From Pseudomonadota bacterium (lineage in GTDB: Bacteria; Pseudomonadota; Alphaproteobacteria; Acetobacterales; Acetobacteraceae): a stretch of 11,833 nucleotides of DNA. The notes beneath the pieces were generated by a model. It did not search any database and was not told where the DNA came from. It was given only the letters and a program-made list of their open reading frames with translations. The stretch lies in the NCBI GenBank assembly GCA_021845835.1, contig JAJZVE010000075.1:1-11833 (forward strand), given 5' to 3'. Shown here piece by piece: positions 1 through 6,174 of this stretch (position 1 is its first letter; the number at the start of each line of letters is the position of its first letter). The translations under genes and the position numbers were made by a program.

Positions 1-18
1 AACGTCGCATGCTTCCTT

Positions 19-66
19 CCCGTCTTCAGCCTGGCCCGTCTTCAGCCTGGCCCGCCTTCAGCCTGG
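19..66. repeat. Three tandem copies of a 16-bp unit
   Basis: Three head-to-tail copies of CCCGTCTTCAGCCTGG run at 19-34, 35-50 and 51-66. The third copy differs by one base (T to C at 55). The array lies in non-coding sequence beyond the 3' end of the transporter operon. It is a short minisatellite-type repeat whose unit length is not a multiple of three, and no reading frame through it resembles a protein. Its function is unknown; slippage-generated variation between strains would be expected. Confidence 0.9.
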
Positions 67-169
67 GTCAACCGAACTCTCGCTGCGGCAAGCCTCGCTG
101 GCGGCGAGATTTCAGCCGACCAGCCTCGGTGAAACTATTCCCGGGGCACTGTTGGTTGGGGCGCTGCGC

Positions 170-188
170 CCTTGGTTTCGGACCAAGG
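170..188. terminator. Hairpin downstream of livF, possible weak terminator
   Basis: Perfect 7-bp inverted repeat CCTTGGT / ACCAAGG with a 5-base TTCGG spacer, about 80 bases past the livF stop codon in the direction of livF transcription. There is no T-run on the minus-strand side, so it is not a canonical intrinsic terminator. It could cap the 3' end of the liv transcript or belong to the control region of a gene to the left of the window. Confidence 0.35.
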
Positions 189-202
189 CTATCGGCCGCT
201 TA

Positions 203-255
203 CCATACTGGCAATCGCTAAAGCAGCCATACTTGCATATTGGAATTGGCATACC
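203..255. promoter_or_regulatory. Cluster of CCATACT-GCA repeats, possible regulator binding region
   Basis: Two near-identical direct repeats, CCATACTGGCAAT (203-215) and CCATACTTGCATAT (227-240), start 24 bp apart. They are followed by TTGGCATACC (246-255). On the minus strand the repeats read TGCCAGTATGG and TGCAAGTATGG, close to the TGCCAGTAT that follows the palindrome at 11567. The stretch is less GC-rich than its surroundings. It lies beyond the end of the liv operon, so if functional it more likely serves a gene to the left of the window. This is inference from sequence similarity only. Confidence 0.35.
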
Positions 256-267
256 GACGCTGCGGTC

Positions 268-981
268 TCAGGCGATGCCGAGATAGGCCCGCTGCACCTC
301 GGGATCGCTTTCCAGCGCGCTGACGCTGTCGTGGCGCACCACCCGCCCGGTTTCCAGGACGTAGCCGCGATCGGCGATGCTGAAGGCGGCGAAAACGTCC
401 TGTTCGACCAGCAGCACGGTGATCCCTTCGCGCCGGATATCGCCCAGCGCGTCGAGCAGTCGGTCCACCATCACCGGGGCGAGGCCGAGGCTCATCTCGT
501 CCACCAGCAGCAGTCGCGGCGCGGCCATCAGGGCGCGGGCCATCGCGCACATCTGCTGCTCGCCGCCGGACAGGCTGCCGGCGGACTGCCGGCGCCGCTC
601 GGCAAGGATGGGGAACATGGCGTAGACGCGGGCGAAGCTCTGCGCCACCGCTGCCTTGTCGCGCCGCCGATGGGCGCCGATGAGCAGGTTTTCCTCGACC
701 GTCATGCCGCCGAACAGCCGGCGGCCCTCCGGCACCTGGACGAGGCCCTGGTCGAACACCGCCTCCGGCGAGAGCGGCAGGATGTCGCGGCCGTCGAACC
801 GCAACGTTCCCTGGGCGGCGATGAGGCGCGAGACGGCGCGCAGCAGCGTCGTCTTGCCGGCGCCGTTCGAGCCGATCAGGGCGACGATCTCGCCGCGATG
901 CACGACCAGATCGACCCCGAACAGTACCGGCATGCCATAGCCGGCGCGCAGGCCGGCGAGTTCCAGCAGCGGTACGCTCAT
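268..981 (-). CDS. livF: LivF-type ATP-binding protein of HAAT-family ABC importer
   Basis: This is one of two cytoplasmic ATPases that power import through the LivH/LivM channel. The protein is 237 residues, normal for LivF. Visible motifs are Walker A GSNGAGKTT (37-45), Q-loop around Q82 in VPEGRRLF context, ABC signature LSGGEQQ (137-143), Walker B LLLVDE (157-162) and D-loop SLGLAP (164-169). The switch position carries VEQ in place of the usual histidine, which is typical of LivF proteins. The ATG lies in an ATGA overlap with the livG stop, preceded by GGAAGG at good spacing, so translation is coupled. It is the last gene of the operon. The family is certain; the imported substrate is not determined, because HAAT importers also carry organic acids, amides, urea and aromatic acids. 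Confidence 0.95.
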   Translation of the reverse strand: MSVPLLELAGLRAGYGMPVLFGVDLVVHRGEIVALIGSNGAGKTTLLRAVSRLIAAQGTLRFDGRDILPLSPEAVFDQGLVQVPEGRRLFGGMTVEENLLIGAHRRRDKAAVAQSFARVYAMFPILAERRRQSAGSLSGGEQQMCAMARALMAAPRLLLVDEMSLGLAPVMVDRLLDALGDIRREGITVLLVEQDVFAAFSIADRGYVLETGRVVRHDSVSALESDPEVQRAYLGIA

Positions 982-1721
982 CGCCGGCGCCTTCCGAGAT
1001 AGGCCTCGACCACCCGCGGGTCCTCGAGCACGGTTGCCGGGTCGCCTTCGGCGATTTTCTGGCCGTGATGGAGCACGAGCACGCGGTCGGCCAGGCTGCG
1101 GACCGCCTTGATGATGTGCTCAATGATGAAAATGGTGACGCCTTGCCGGCGGATGTCGCGGATGATCTCCACCACCTCCTCCACCTCCGTCGCGTTGAGG
1201 CCGGCCATGACCTCGTCAAGCAGCAGCAGGCGCGGGCGCATGGCCAGTGCCTTGGCCAGTTCCAGACGCTTGCGGTCGGGGCCGCCCAGCTCTTCGGCCC
1301 GCTGGTGCAGGCGCTGGCCGAGGCCGGTGAACTCGACCATCGCCCGCGCCCGCTCGCGCGCGCGGGCGCCGTTGCGCTCGCCACCATGCAGGCCGAACAG
1401 GGCGCCCACGGTGACGTTTTCCAGCACCGACAGGCCAGGGAACGGCTTCATGATCTGGAAGGTGCGGGCGATGCCGAGATGCGCCCGGCGGTTGGGCGGC
1501 AGATGGTCGATGCGACGGCCGTCGAAATGGAGTTCGCCCCGGCTCGGCGCCACCGCGCCGTTGATGAGGCCGATCAGCGTCGTCTTGCCGGCACCGTTGG
1601 GTCCGATCAGGCCGACGATCTCGTGCTCGCCGATGGTGAAGTCGACCTGGTTGACCGCCACCAGCCCCTGGAAGCGACGGGTCAGCCCTTTGCTCTCAAG
1701 CAGCGGTCGCGGGGCGTTCAC
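978..1721 (-). CDS. livG: LivG-type ATP-binding protein of HAAT-family ABC importer
   Basis: Second ATPase of the importer, 247 residues when started at the GTG at 1721. That GTG overlaps the livM stop codon (GTGA), which supports translational coupling. The frame is open further upstream, but that part runs over livM in another frame and looks unlike protein. Motifs: Walker A GPNGAGKTT (40-48), Q-loop TFQ (Q89), Walker B LLLLDE (165-170) with AGLN after it, and switch histidine H202 in IIEHI. The ABC signature is atypical: LGGPDRK (145-151) stands where LSGGQ or LPYGQ is expected, followed by a normal RLELAKAL helix. The long insert between Q-loop and signature (about 105-145) is characteristic of LivG. 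No strong Shine-Dalgarno sequence precedes the GTG. Confidence 0.94.
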   Translation of the reverse strand: MNAPRPLLESKGLTRRFQGLVAVNQVDFTIGEHEIVGLIGPNGAGKTTLIGLINGAVAPSRGELHFDGRRIDHLPPNRRAHLGIARTFQIMKPFPGLSVLENVTVGALFGLHGGERNGARARERARAMVEFTGLGQRLHQRAEELGGPDRKRLELAKALAMRPRLLLLDEVMAGLNATEVEEVVEIIRDIRRQGVTIFIIEHIIKAVRSLADRVLVLHHGQKIAEGDPATVLEDPRVVEAYLGRRRR

Positions 1722-2668
1722 AGGGAGTGCCGTCGCACGTTCTGCAGCAGATAGGCGAGGCCGAAGCGGCGCAGCCCGCCGGCCAGGTCGAACAGGCCGC
1801 GCGGCATGAACACCACGGCGACCACGATGACGACCCCGAACAGCAGCGCGGCGGCGACGGAGATGCTGTTGGCCACCACCTCGTAGACAGCCGACAGGAT
1901 GAACGCGCCGAGCAGTGGTCCGAACACCGTGCCCGGCCCGCCGAACACCGTCATGATCACCATGCGGACGTTCAGAGTGGTGTCGAACGAGCTCGCCGGG
2001 TCGATGAAGGAGACCCAATAGGCGTGGATGCCGCCGGCGATCGCGGTGAACAGCGCCGAGAGCGTCAGCGCCGCCACCTTGTAGCGCGTGGTGCTGACGC
2101 CCATCGCCAGCGCCGCGTCCTCGTCCTCGCGGATGGCGATCAGGCCGGCGCCGAAGCGGCTGCGCGCGATCCAGGCGGCGGTCGCCGTCGCCGCGGCCAG
2201 CAGGACCAGCGACGTCTCGTAGAACATCGTATCGGCACGGACCAGCGGCAGGATCAGGCCGATATTCCGCTCGGCGATGTCGAGGTTGGCGATGATCGCC
2301 GCCGTCGCACCCGAAATTCCCAGGGTCGCGATGGCGAAATAGTGCCCGCGAAGCCGCAGGATGGCCAGGCCGACCAGGACGGCGCAGACCACGCCGAGGC
2401 CGGCGCCCACGGCGAGGCCGGCCGGAAACGACCAGCCGAACCTGGCCATCGCGATCGCCGTTCCGTAGCTGCCCAGTCCGTAGAACACCGAGTTGCCGAA
2501 CGAGCTGTAGCCCGCGAAGCCGCCGATGATGTTCCAGGCCTGGGCGAGAGTTGCGACCAGCAGGGCGTTGATGCCGTATTCCACGACGACATCGCTGCCG
2601 ACCCAGGGCACCACGGCGACCGCGACGACGACCGCGGCGACGATGGCCGCCGCCGCAATCCGGCGCAT
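1718..2668 (-). CDS. livM: LivM-type permease of HAAT-family ABC importer
   Basis: Integral inner-membrane channel subunit, 316 residues from the ATG at 2668, with multiple hydrophobic segments throughout. Family landmarks are GYSSFGNSVFYGLGSYG near residue 50, LRLRGHYFAIATLG near 105, the cytoplasmic EAA-like coupling region GLIAIREDEDAALAMGV near 185, and GGPGTVFGPLLGAF near 255. The ATG shares one base with the livH TGA and has AAGGGGG seven bases upstream. A GTG one codon earlier is the alternative start and would give a four-base overlap. It is expected to pair with LivH and to bind LivG and LivF through the coupling helix. Confidence 0.94.
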   Translation of the reverse strand: MRRIAAAAIVAAVVVAVAVVPWVGSDVVVEYGINALLVATLAQAWNIIGGFAGYSSFGNSVFYGLGSYGTAIAMARFGWSFPAGLAVGAGLGVVCAVLVGLAILRLRGHYFAIATLGISGATAAIIANLDIAERNIGLILPLVRADTMFYETSLVLLAAATATAAWIARSRFGAGLIAIREDEDAALAMGVSTTRYKVAALTLSALFTAIAGGIHAYWVSFIDPASSFDTTLNVRMVIMTVFGGPGTVFGPLLGAFILSAVYEVVANSISVAAALLFGVVIVVAVVFMPRGLFDLAGGLRRFGLAYLLQNVRRHSL

Positions 2669-3528
2669 CACGCGGCCCCCTTCAGCAGGCGACCCGGCCG
2701 GACCACCAGCATGACCACGAGCAGGCCGAAACTGATCACGTCGGTGAAGGTCGGTCCCAGGTACAGGGCAGCCAGCGATTCGGCGACACCAATGAGCAGG
2801 CCGCCGGCGACGATGCCCAGCGGATTCCCCAGTCCGCCGATGATGACGATGACAAAGGACTTCACGGTGAGGTCGGCTCCGACGTAAGGGCTGATCTGGG
2901 AGATCACGCCGTAGAGTGTGCCGGCCGCGCCGGCCAGCGCCGCCCCGATGCCGAAGGTGACGGAATAGAGCCGGCGTGGCGCGATCCCGTAGAGACGGGC
3001 GGCAACGAGATCCTGCGACATCGCCCGGATCGCCCGTCCCAGCCGCGTGCGCCGGAGCAGCAGCCACAGCGCCGCCGCCAGGACCAGCGCCACCGTCCAG
3101 GCCGCAAGCCGGACCGCCGGGACGGTGATGCCGAGGACCGTGATGCTCGCTGCGGCGTAGCCCGGGTTGATGCCGCGGAAGTCGGCGCTGAAGGCAAGCT
3201 GTGCGACATAGGTGATCACCACCTGGATGCCGAACGTGATCAGCAGCGTGTTCATCGGCGGCGAACGGACGATGAAGTTGAGCAGATAGCGCTGCAGCCC
3301 GTAGCCGACCACGAACAGCACCGCCATCACCGCGGGGAGCGCGGCGAACGGGTCGGTGCCGACATAGGTGAAGAGATAATAGGCGGTGTAGCCGCCCAGC
3401 ATGATGAAGGCGCCGTGGGCGAGATTGACGATGTTGAGCACGCCCCAGACCAGGGCCATCCCCAGCGCCATGAGGCCGTAAAGACCGCCGAGCAGCAGTC
3501 CGTTGGTGATGATTTGCGCGAACAGCAC
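2668..3528 (-). CDS. livH: LivH-type permease of HAAT-family ABC importer
   Basis: Second membrane channel subunit, 286 residues and highly hydrophobic. Landmarks are the N-terminal NGLLLGGLYGLMALGMALVW, then LNIVNLAHGAFIMLGGY, the SPPMNTLLITFG segment, the coupling region LGRAIRAMSQDLVAARLYGI, and near the C-terminus IVIIGGLGNPLG, all typical of LivH. The chosen start is the GTG at 3528, with GGAGAG nine bases upstream. The frame stays open farther upstream, but that part overlaps the binding-protein gene in the wrong frame. The gene lies 43 bases after the binding-protein stop and abuts livM, so it is part of one transcript. Confidence 0.93.
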   Translation of the reverse strand: MLFAQIITNGLLLGGLYGLMALGMALVWGVLNIVNLAHGAFIMLGGYTAYYLFTYVGTDPFAALPAVMAVLFVVGYGLQRYLLNFIVRSPPMNTLLITFGIQVVITYVAQLAFSADFRGINPGYAAASITVLGITVPAVRLAAWTVALVLAAALWLLLRRTRLGRAIRAMSQDLVAARLYGIAPRRLYSVTFGIGAALAGAAGTLYGVISQISPYVGADLTVKSFVIVIIGGLGNPLGIVAGGLLIGVAESLAALYLGPTFTDVISFGLLVVMLVVRPGRLLKGAA

Positions 3529-3571
3529 GATGGACCGCTCTCCGACGATCAGGCCGCAGCGAGTGGTGCGG

Positions 3572-4768
3572 CTACGGCCGCGCGGGAGCGGGATAGATTG
3601 GCTTGCCGACGAAATGATCGCTGTAGATGGGCACCACCCGGTCGTTCTGGATCTGGATGACGATCTGCGGCAGCCTGATCTGCCCGTTCGGGCCGAACCG
3701 GATGCGGCCGTAGACGCTGTCGAAGTCCACCGTGGCGATCGCGTCGCGCACCTTCGCGCGGTCAAGCGAGCCGGCCGCCACGATCGCCCTGGCGTAGGTC
3801 TCGACATCGGCGACGCCGGAGGTGACGTGATAATCGGGGACGTAGCCGTATTTCTTCTCGAACATCTCGACGAAGGCGGCGGCATTGCCGAACCATTCGT
3901 CCTTGAGTTCCTCGGTGGGAATCCACGGCGTCACGCCAAAGACATATTCGGCCTGGCTGCCCAGGGCCTTGCGAAAATCCGCCGTGGGCACGCCGTCGGT
4001 GAAGGCTGTCAGGTCCCTGGCGCTGACGGTCAGGCTCTTTGCCTGGCGAATGAAGTTGAGCGCCTGCAAAGCATGCCCGCTCCACAGGATGACATCGGGC
4101 GATTGGGACTTGATCAGTGACAGGACCGACGCGAAATCGGAGTTGCGTTCGGCATATGGCTGGTCCACGACGAGCCTGAGGCCCGCTTGCGCCAGTTGCC
4201 TGCGTGTCCCCTTCCCGACGGCCACGTCGAAGGCGTCATCGGCCGAGACCAGCGCCACCGTGGACGGCTTCGGGTCGAGCTTGCCCAGCATCTCGATCGT
4301 GCTGGTGAAGTAGTCGTCGGCCGGCGGGGCGGTCCCGAACACATACTTGTAGCCGCGGCTGTAGATCTGGCTGGAGGCGCCGCCGCCATTGACGAACGGA
4401 ACCCCGTACTTCTCGGCCACCGAGGAGTCGTCCAGCGTGTCGTTGCTGCCATAGGCCCCGAGCAGGAAATCCACCTTCTCGCGTGTGATGAGGGCCACGT
4501 ACTGGCGCACGCCCAGGTTCACGTCGGACTGGCTGTCCAGGGCCTTGAGCACGAACCTGTAGGTTTTGCCGCCGACGACGATGCCGCCTTTGGCGTTGAT
4601 CTGATCGACGGCGATTTCGTAGGCGTCGCGAAAATAATGTCCAGGGTTGGCCATGGGGCCGGTCAGCTGCACGGCCGCACCGAGCGTAATCGTCGCGGTC
4701 TGCGCCGATCCCGTTCCGGAAAGAGCAAGGCTGCCCGCAGCGACGATCAGTGCGAACCTGAGTTTCAA
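3572..4768 (-). CDS. LivK-type periplasmic substrate-binding protein of ABC importer
   Basis: Periplasmic type I binding protein of 398 residues that captures the ligand and delivers it to LivHM. The N-terminus MKLRFALIVAAGSLALSGTG is a classical Sec signal peptide with likely cleavage after GSA at residue 22; no lipobox is present. The mature protein shows Peripla_BP_6 features: GAAVQLTGPMA near 30, INAKGG near 57, LLGAYGSNDT near 102 and a C-terminal IRFGPNGQ region. The start is a TTG at 4768, placed because GGAGGAGG lies 5-8 bases upstream and the signal peptide begins exactly there; upstream in-frame ATGs would add an implausible tail. Ligand specificity cannot be read from the sequence. 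As first gene of the operon it is expected to be the most highly expressed. Confidence 0.92.
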   Translation of the reverse strand: MKLRFALIVAAGSLALSGTGSAQTATITLGAAVQLTGPMANPGHYFRDAYEIAVDQINAKGGIVVGGKTYRFVLKALDSQSDVNLGVRQYVALITREKVDFLLGAYGSNDTLDDSSVAEKYGVPFVNGGGASSQIYSRGYKYVFGTAPPADDYFTSTIEMLGKLDPKPSTVALVSADDAFDVAVGKGTRRQLAQAGLRLVVDQPYAERNSDFASVLSLIKSQSPDVILWSGHALQALNFIRQAKSLTVSARDLTAFTDGVPTADFRKALGSQAEYVFGVTPWIPTEELKDEWFGNAAAFVEMFEKKYGYVPDYHVTSGVADVETYARAIVAAGSLDRAKVRDAIATVDFDSVYGRIRFGPNGQIRLPQIVIQIQNDRVVPIYSDHFVGKPIYPAPARP

Positions 4769-4772
4769 GGTA

Positions 4773-4781
4773 CCCTCCTCC
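4773..4781 (-). promoter_or_regulatory. Strong ribosome binding site fixing the TTG start
   Basis: On the minus strand this reads GGAGGAGGG, ending 4 bases before the TTG at 4768, with GGAGG cores at 5 and 8 bases. It decides the start of the binding-protein gene in favour of the rare TTG codon, which coincides with the first residue of a clean signal peptide. Confidence 0.8.
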
Positions 4782-4910
4782 TTCGCAGTCTTCTTATTGA
4801 AGCCCGTCCACGGGCCGATGGCAGGCGGTCCGTTCAGCCGGCCGGCACTGCCGGAGACCGATGGCGAGGGATGGCAGCGGCCGAGCGCCGCCGTTTGCCT
4901 CATATGATGA

Positions 4911-4938
4911 ATCATAGCATGCACTACTTGCATGGCAA
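4911..4938 (-). promoter_or_regulatory. Predicted sigma-70-type promoter of the transporter operon
   Basis: Read on the minus strand, TTGCCA (4938-4933, five of six matches to TTGACA) is separated by 16 bases from TATGAT (4916-4911, five of six matches to TATAAT). Transcription would start near 4904, giving a leader of about 136 bases before the TTG start at 4768. The spacer holds GCATGC and the sequence TGCAAGTA, which resembles the motif following the palindromes at 8782 and 11567. A small ATGAT-GA-ATCAT dyad (4904-4915) overlaps the -10 and start site. This is a prediction by eye. Confidence 0.5.
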
Positions 4939-4954
4939 CGGTCGATGTTTCGAA

Positions 4955-4973
4955 ACGGCAAATAATATGCCGT
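4955..4973. promoter_or_regulatory. Dyad ACGGCA-N7-TGCCGT, candidate LysR-type operator
   Basis: Perfect 6-bp inverted repeat ACGGCA (4955-4960) and TGCCGT (4968-4973) around an all-A/T 7-bp centre. Relative to the predicted transporter start near 4904 it is centred near -60, where LysR-type regulators commonly have their recognition site. The GGCA/TGCC half-sites match those of the palindromes at 8782 and 11567. It does not strictly fit the T-N11-A rule. The binding protein is inferred to be the LysR regulator encoded at 10560-11486. Confidence 0.45.
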
Positions 4974-5184
4974 CTTCGGACCGTCGGTAAATGCCGAACG
5001 CCCTCCCCTGCGGAACCGCGATCGGCCCGGCGCCACGGACCGCAGCGGCTGCTCGTGTCGCCGGAAAGTCCGGCGCTGCCATGAAAAACCGGGGCCGAGG
5101 CGGAGCGGGATCCCGGTTGCGGGGGCGCCGCACGGGTGGCCGATCTGTCATCATCGGAGCCGTCAGCATAACGCCAGATGAATA

Positions 5185-5206
5185 CCAGAATCGCGAGATA
5201 TTCTGG
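5185..5206. promoter_or_regulatory. 22-bp dyad CCAGAAT-N8-ATTCTGG upstream of the aldolase gene
   Basis: Perfect 7-bp arms (5185-5191 and 5200-5206) flank an 8-bp spacer. A third half-site, CGCCAGA at 5172-5178, is the exact complement of TCTGGCG at 5202-5208, giving nested alternatives. The position is about 175-195 bases ahead of the aldolase ATG. It has no T-run and wide spacing, so it looks like a protein operator rather than a terminator. The half-site CCAGA differs from the GGCAT family elsewhere, suggesting a second regulator. Which protein binds it is unknown. Confidence 0.45.
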
Positions 5207-5379
5207 CGCAACCTGATGATGGCTGTTACAAGGTGAATATCCGGAATGCTCCGCAGGCCACGAACTGGCTGACGGGCCGCGCGAGGGCGAAATTCGTCGC
5301 GATGGCAGGACCGCAGCGGCGACGGTGCAGGCTGTCGTTGATGCGGCGAGTTCGTCCGTGATGCTGGAGGGAGGCCGCC

Positions 5380-6108
5380 ATGTATGGCCACATCTATTAC
5401 CACGTGCCACGGGCAGAGGTGACGCTGCTTCAGGCGTTCGCAGACGTCTCGACAGCCACTCTCTCCGATGCCATGGGCCGGCACGGCGCGATGAACGCGA
5501 CCATTCGGCCGCTCTACGAAGGGATCCGGATGGTGGGATCGGCGCTGACGGTGCTTTGCTTCCCCGGCGACAACCTGATGACCCACAAGGCTCTGCAGAT
5601 GGTGGAGCCGGGCAGTGTGCTGGTGATCGATGACGGTGGTCACAACTCGGGCTGCTTCGGCCACCGCAGCGCCATGCACGCGCGGTCGCGGGGTGGGATC
5701 GGGGTCGTGACCGGCGGGTCGGTGCGCGACGCCGCGCTGCTGCGCCGTGACCGCTTCCCCATCTTCTGTCAGGGCGTGTCGCCGCGGGCGCCGCAGAAGA
5801 ACACGCCCGGCTCCATCAACGTGCCGGTGCAGGTCGGCGGCATTGTCGTCTGCCCCGGCGACGTCATCGTCGGCGACGATGACGGCGTCGTTGCGGTGCC
5901 GCTGGCCATGGCGACGGAAATCCTGGCGACCGCCAGGCGCCGTGACCGCCGGGAGAAGGAGACCGAAGGCGCTGCGCCCGGCGAACTGCCGCTCGATCCG
6001 GGCGGTGCCGAACTGACGCTCGACCGCCTGTTGAAAGGCCGCGTCGTCGAGCATCGGGAGCCGGTGTCGTGGCGACCGGAACCGGCGCGGGAGCCGGCCG
6101 GAGGCTGA
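5380..6108 (+). CDS. RraA / HMG-CHA aldolase-family protein
   Basis: The 242-residue protein belongs to the RraA-like superfamily, which includes 4-hydroxy-4-methyl-2-oxoglutarate (and 4-carboxy-4-hydroxy-2-oxoadipate) aldolases that also decarboxylate oxaloacetate, and the RNase E inhibitor RraA. Support: STATLSDAMGRHG (25-36), the core VVTGGSVRDAALL with R116-D117, and PGDVIVGDDDGVVAVP (159-174). The R-D pair that binds pyruvate and metal in aldolases is present. The acidic residue normally 21 positions earlier is replaced by H95 (GCFGHRS), so activity may be altered. The C-terminal 50 residues are charged and proline-rich. The start has GGAGGGAGG just upstream. As first gene of the rightward operon it is more likely a catabolic aldolase or decarboxylase than an RNA-decay regulator. 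Confidence 0.85.
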   Translation: MYGHIYYHVPRAEVTLLQAFADVSTATLSDAMGRHGAMNATIRPLYEGIRMVGSALTVLCFPGDNLMTHKALQMVEPGSVLVIDDGGHNSGCFGHRSAMHARSRGGIGVVTGGSVRDAALLRRDRFPIFCQGVSPRAPQKNTPGSINVPVQVGGIVVCPGDVIVGDDDGVVAVPLAMATEILATARRRDRREKETEGAAPGELPLDPGGAELTLDRLLKGRVVEHREPVSWRPEPAREPAGG

Positions 6109-6174
6109 ACCGGCGCCGGCATCAGGCGACCATGGCACGCCGCGCGCGGCGCGCATCTTCTGAGGGGTGGAAGC

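Larger units (their letters stand above)
4769..5379. other. Divergent intergenic control region, 611 bp
   Basis: This non-coding stretch separates the leftward transporter operon from the rightward catabolic operon. The half near the transporter (4880-4975) is locally AT-rich and holds a predicted promoter and several short dyads. The half near the aldolase gene holds a separate 22-bp dyad (5185-5206) and no promoter I would defend. Short open frames here (for example 4991-5236 on the plus strand) have no recognisable domains, and I treat the region as regulatory. Confidence 0.7.

Noticed and set aside
19..66. Tandem repeat considered as a CRISPR array
   Set aside because: The 16-bp units are contiguous with no unique spacers, and no cas genes are present.
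9..221. Short plus-strand open frame at the left edge
   Set aside because: It is built largely from the 16-bp tandem repeat, has no ribosome binding site and no recognisable domain.
1727..2887. Plus-strand open frame opposite livM and livH
   Set aside because: Its translation is dominated by His, Asp, Arg and Gln, the usual antisense image of hydrophobic membrane-protein codons.
3529..3885. Upstream extension of livH to an earlier start codon
   Set aside because: The extra segment overlaps the binding-protein gene in another frame and is not membrane-like; the GTG at 3528 has a good ribosome binding site.
4991..5236. 81-codon open frame in the divergent control region
   Set aside because: No ribosome binding site, Arg/Gly/Ala-rich translation and overlap with the 5185-5206 dyad; more likely regulatory DNA.
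4769..5410. N-terminal extension of the binding protein to ATGs upstream of 4768
   Set aside because: It would bury a clear signal peptide about 200 residues inside the protein, whereas a strong GGAGGAGG directly precedes the TTG at 4768.
6139..6150. GCCGCGCGCGGC palindrome between the aldolase-like and SDR genes
   Set aside because: Alternating G/C sequence yields such palindromes by chance in this composition; it has no loop or T-run, and the gap is only 66 bases.
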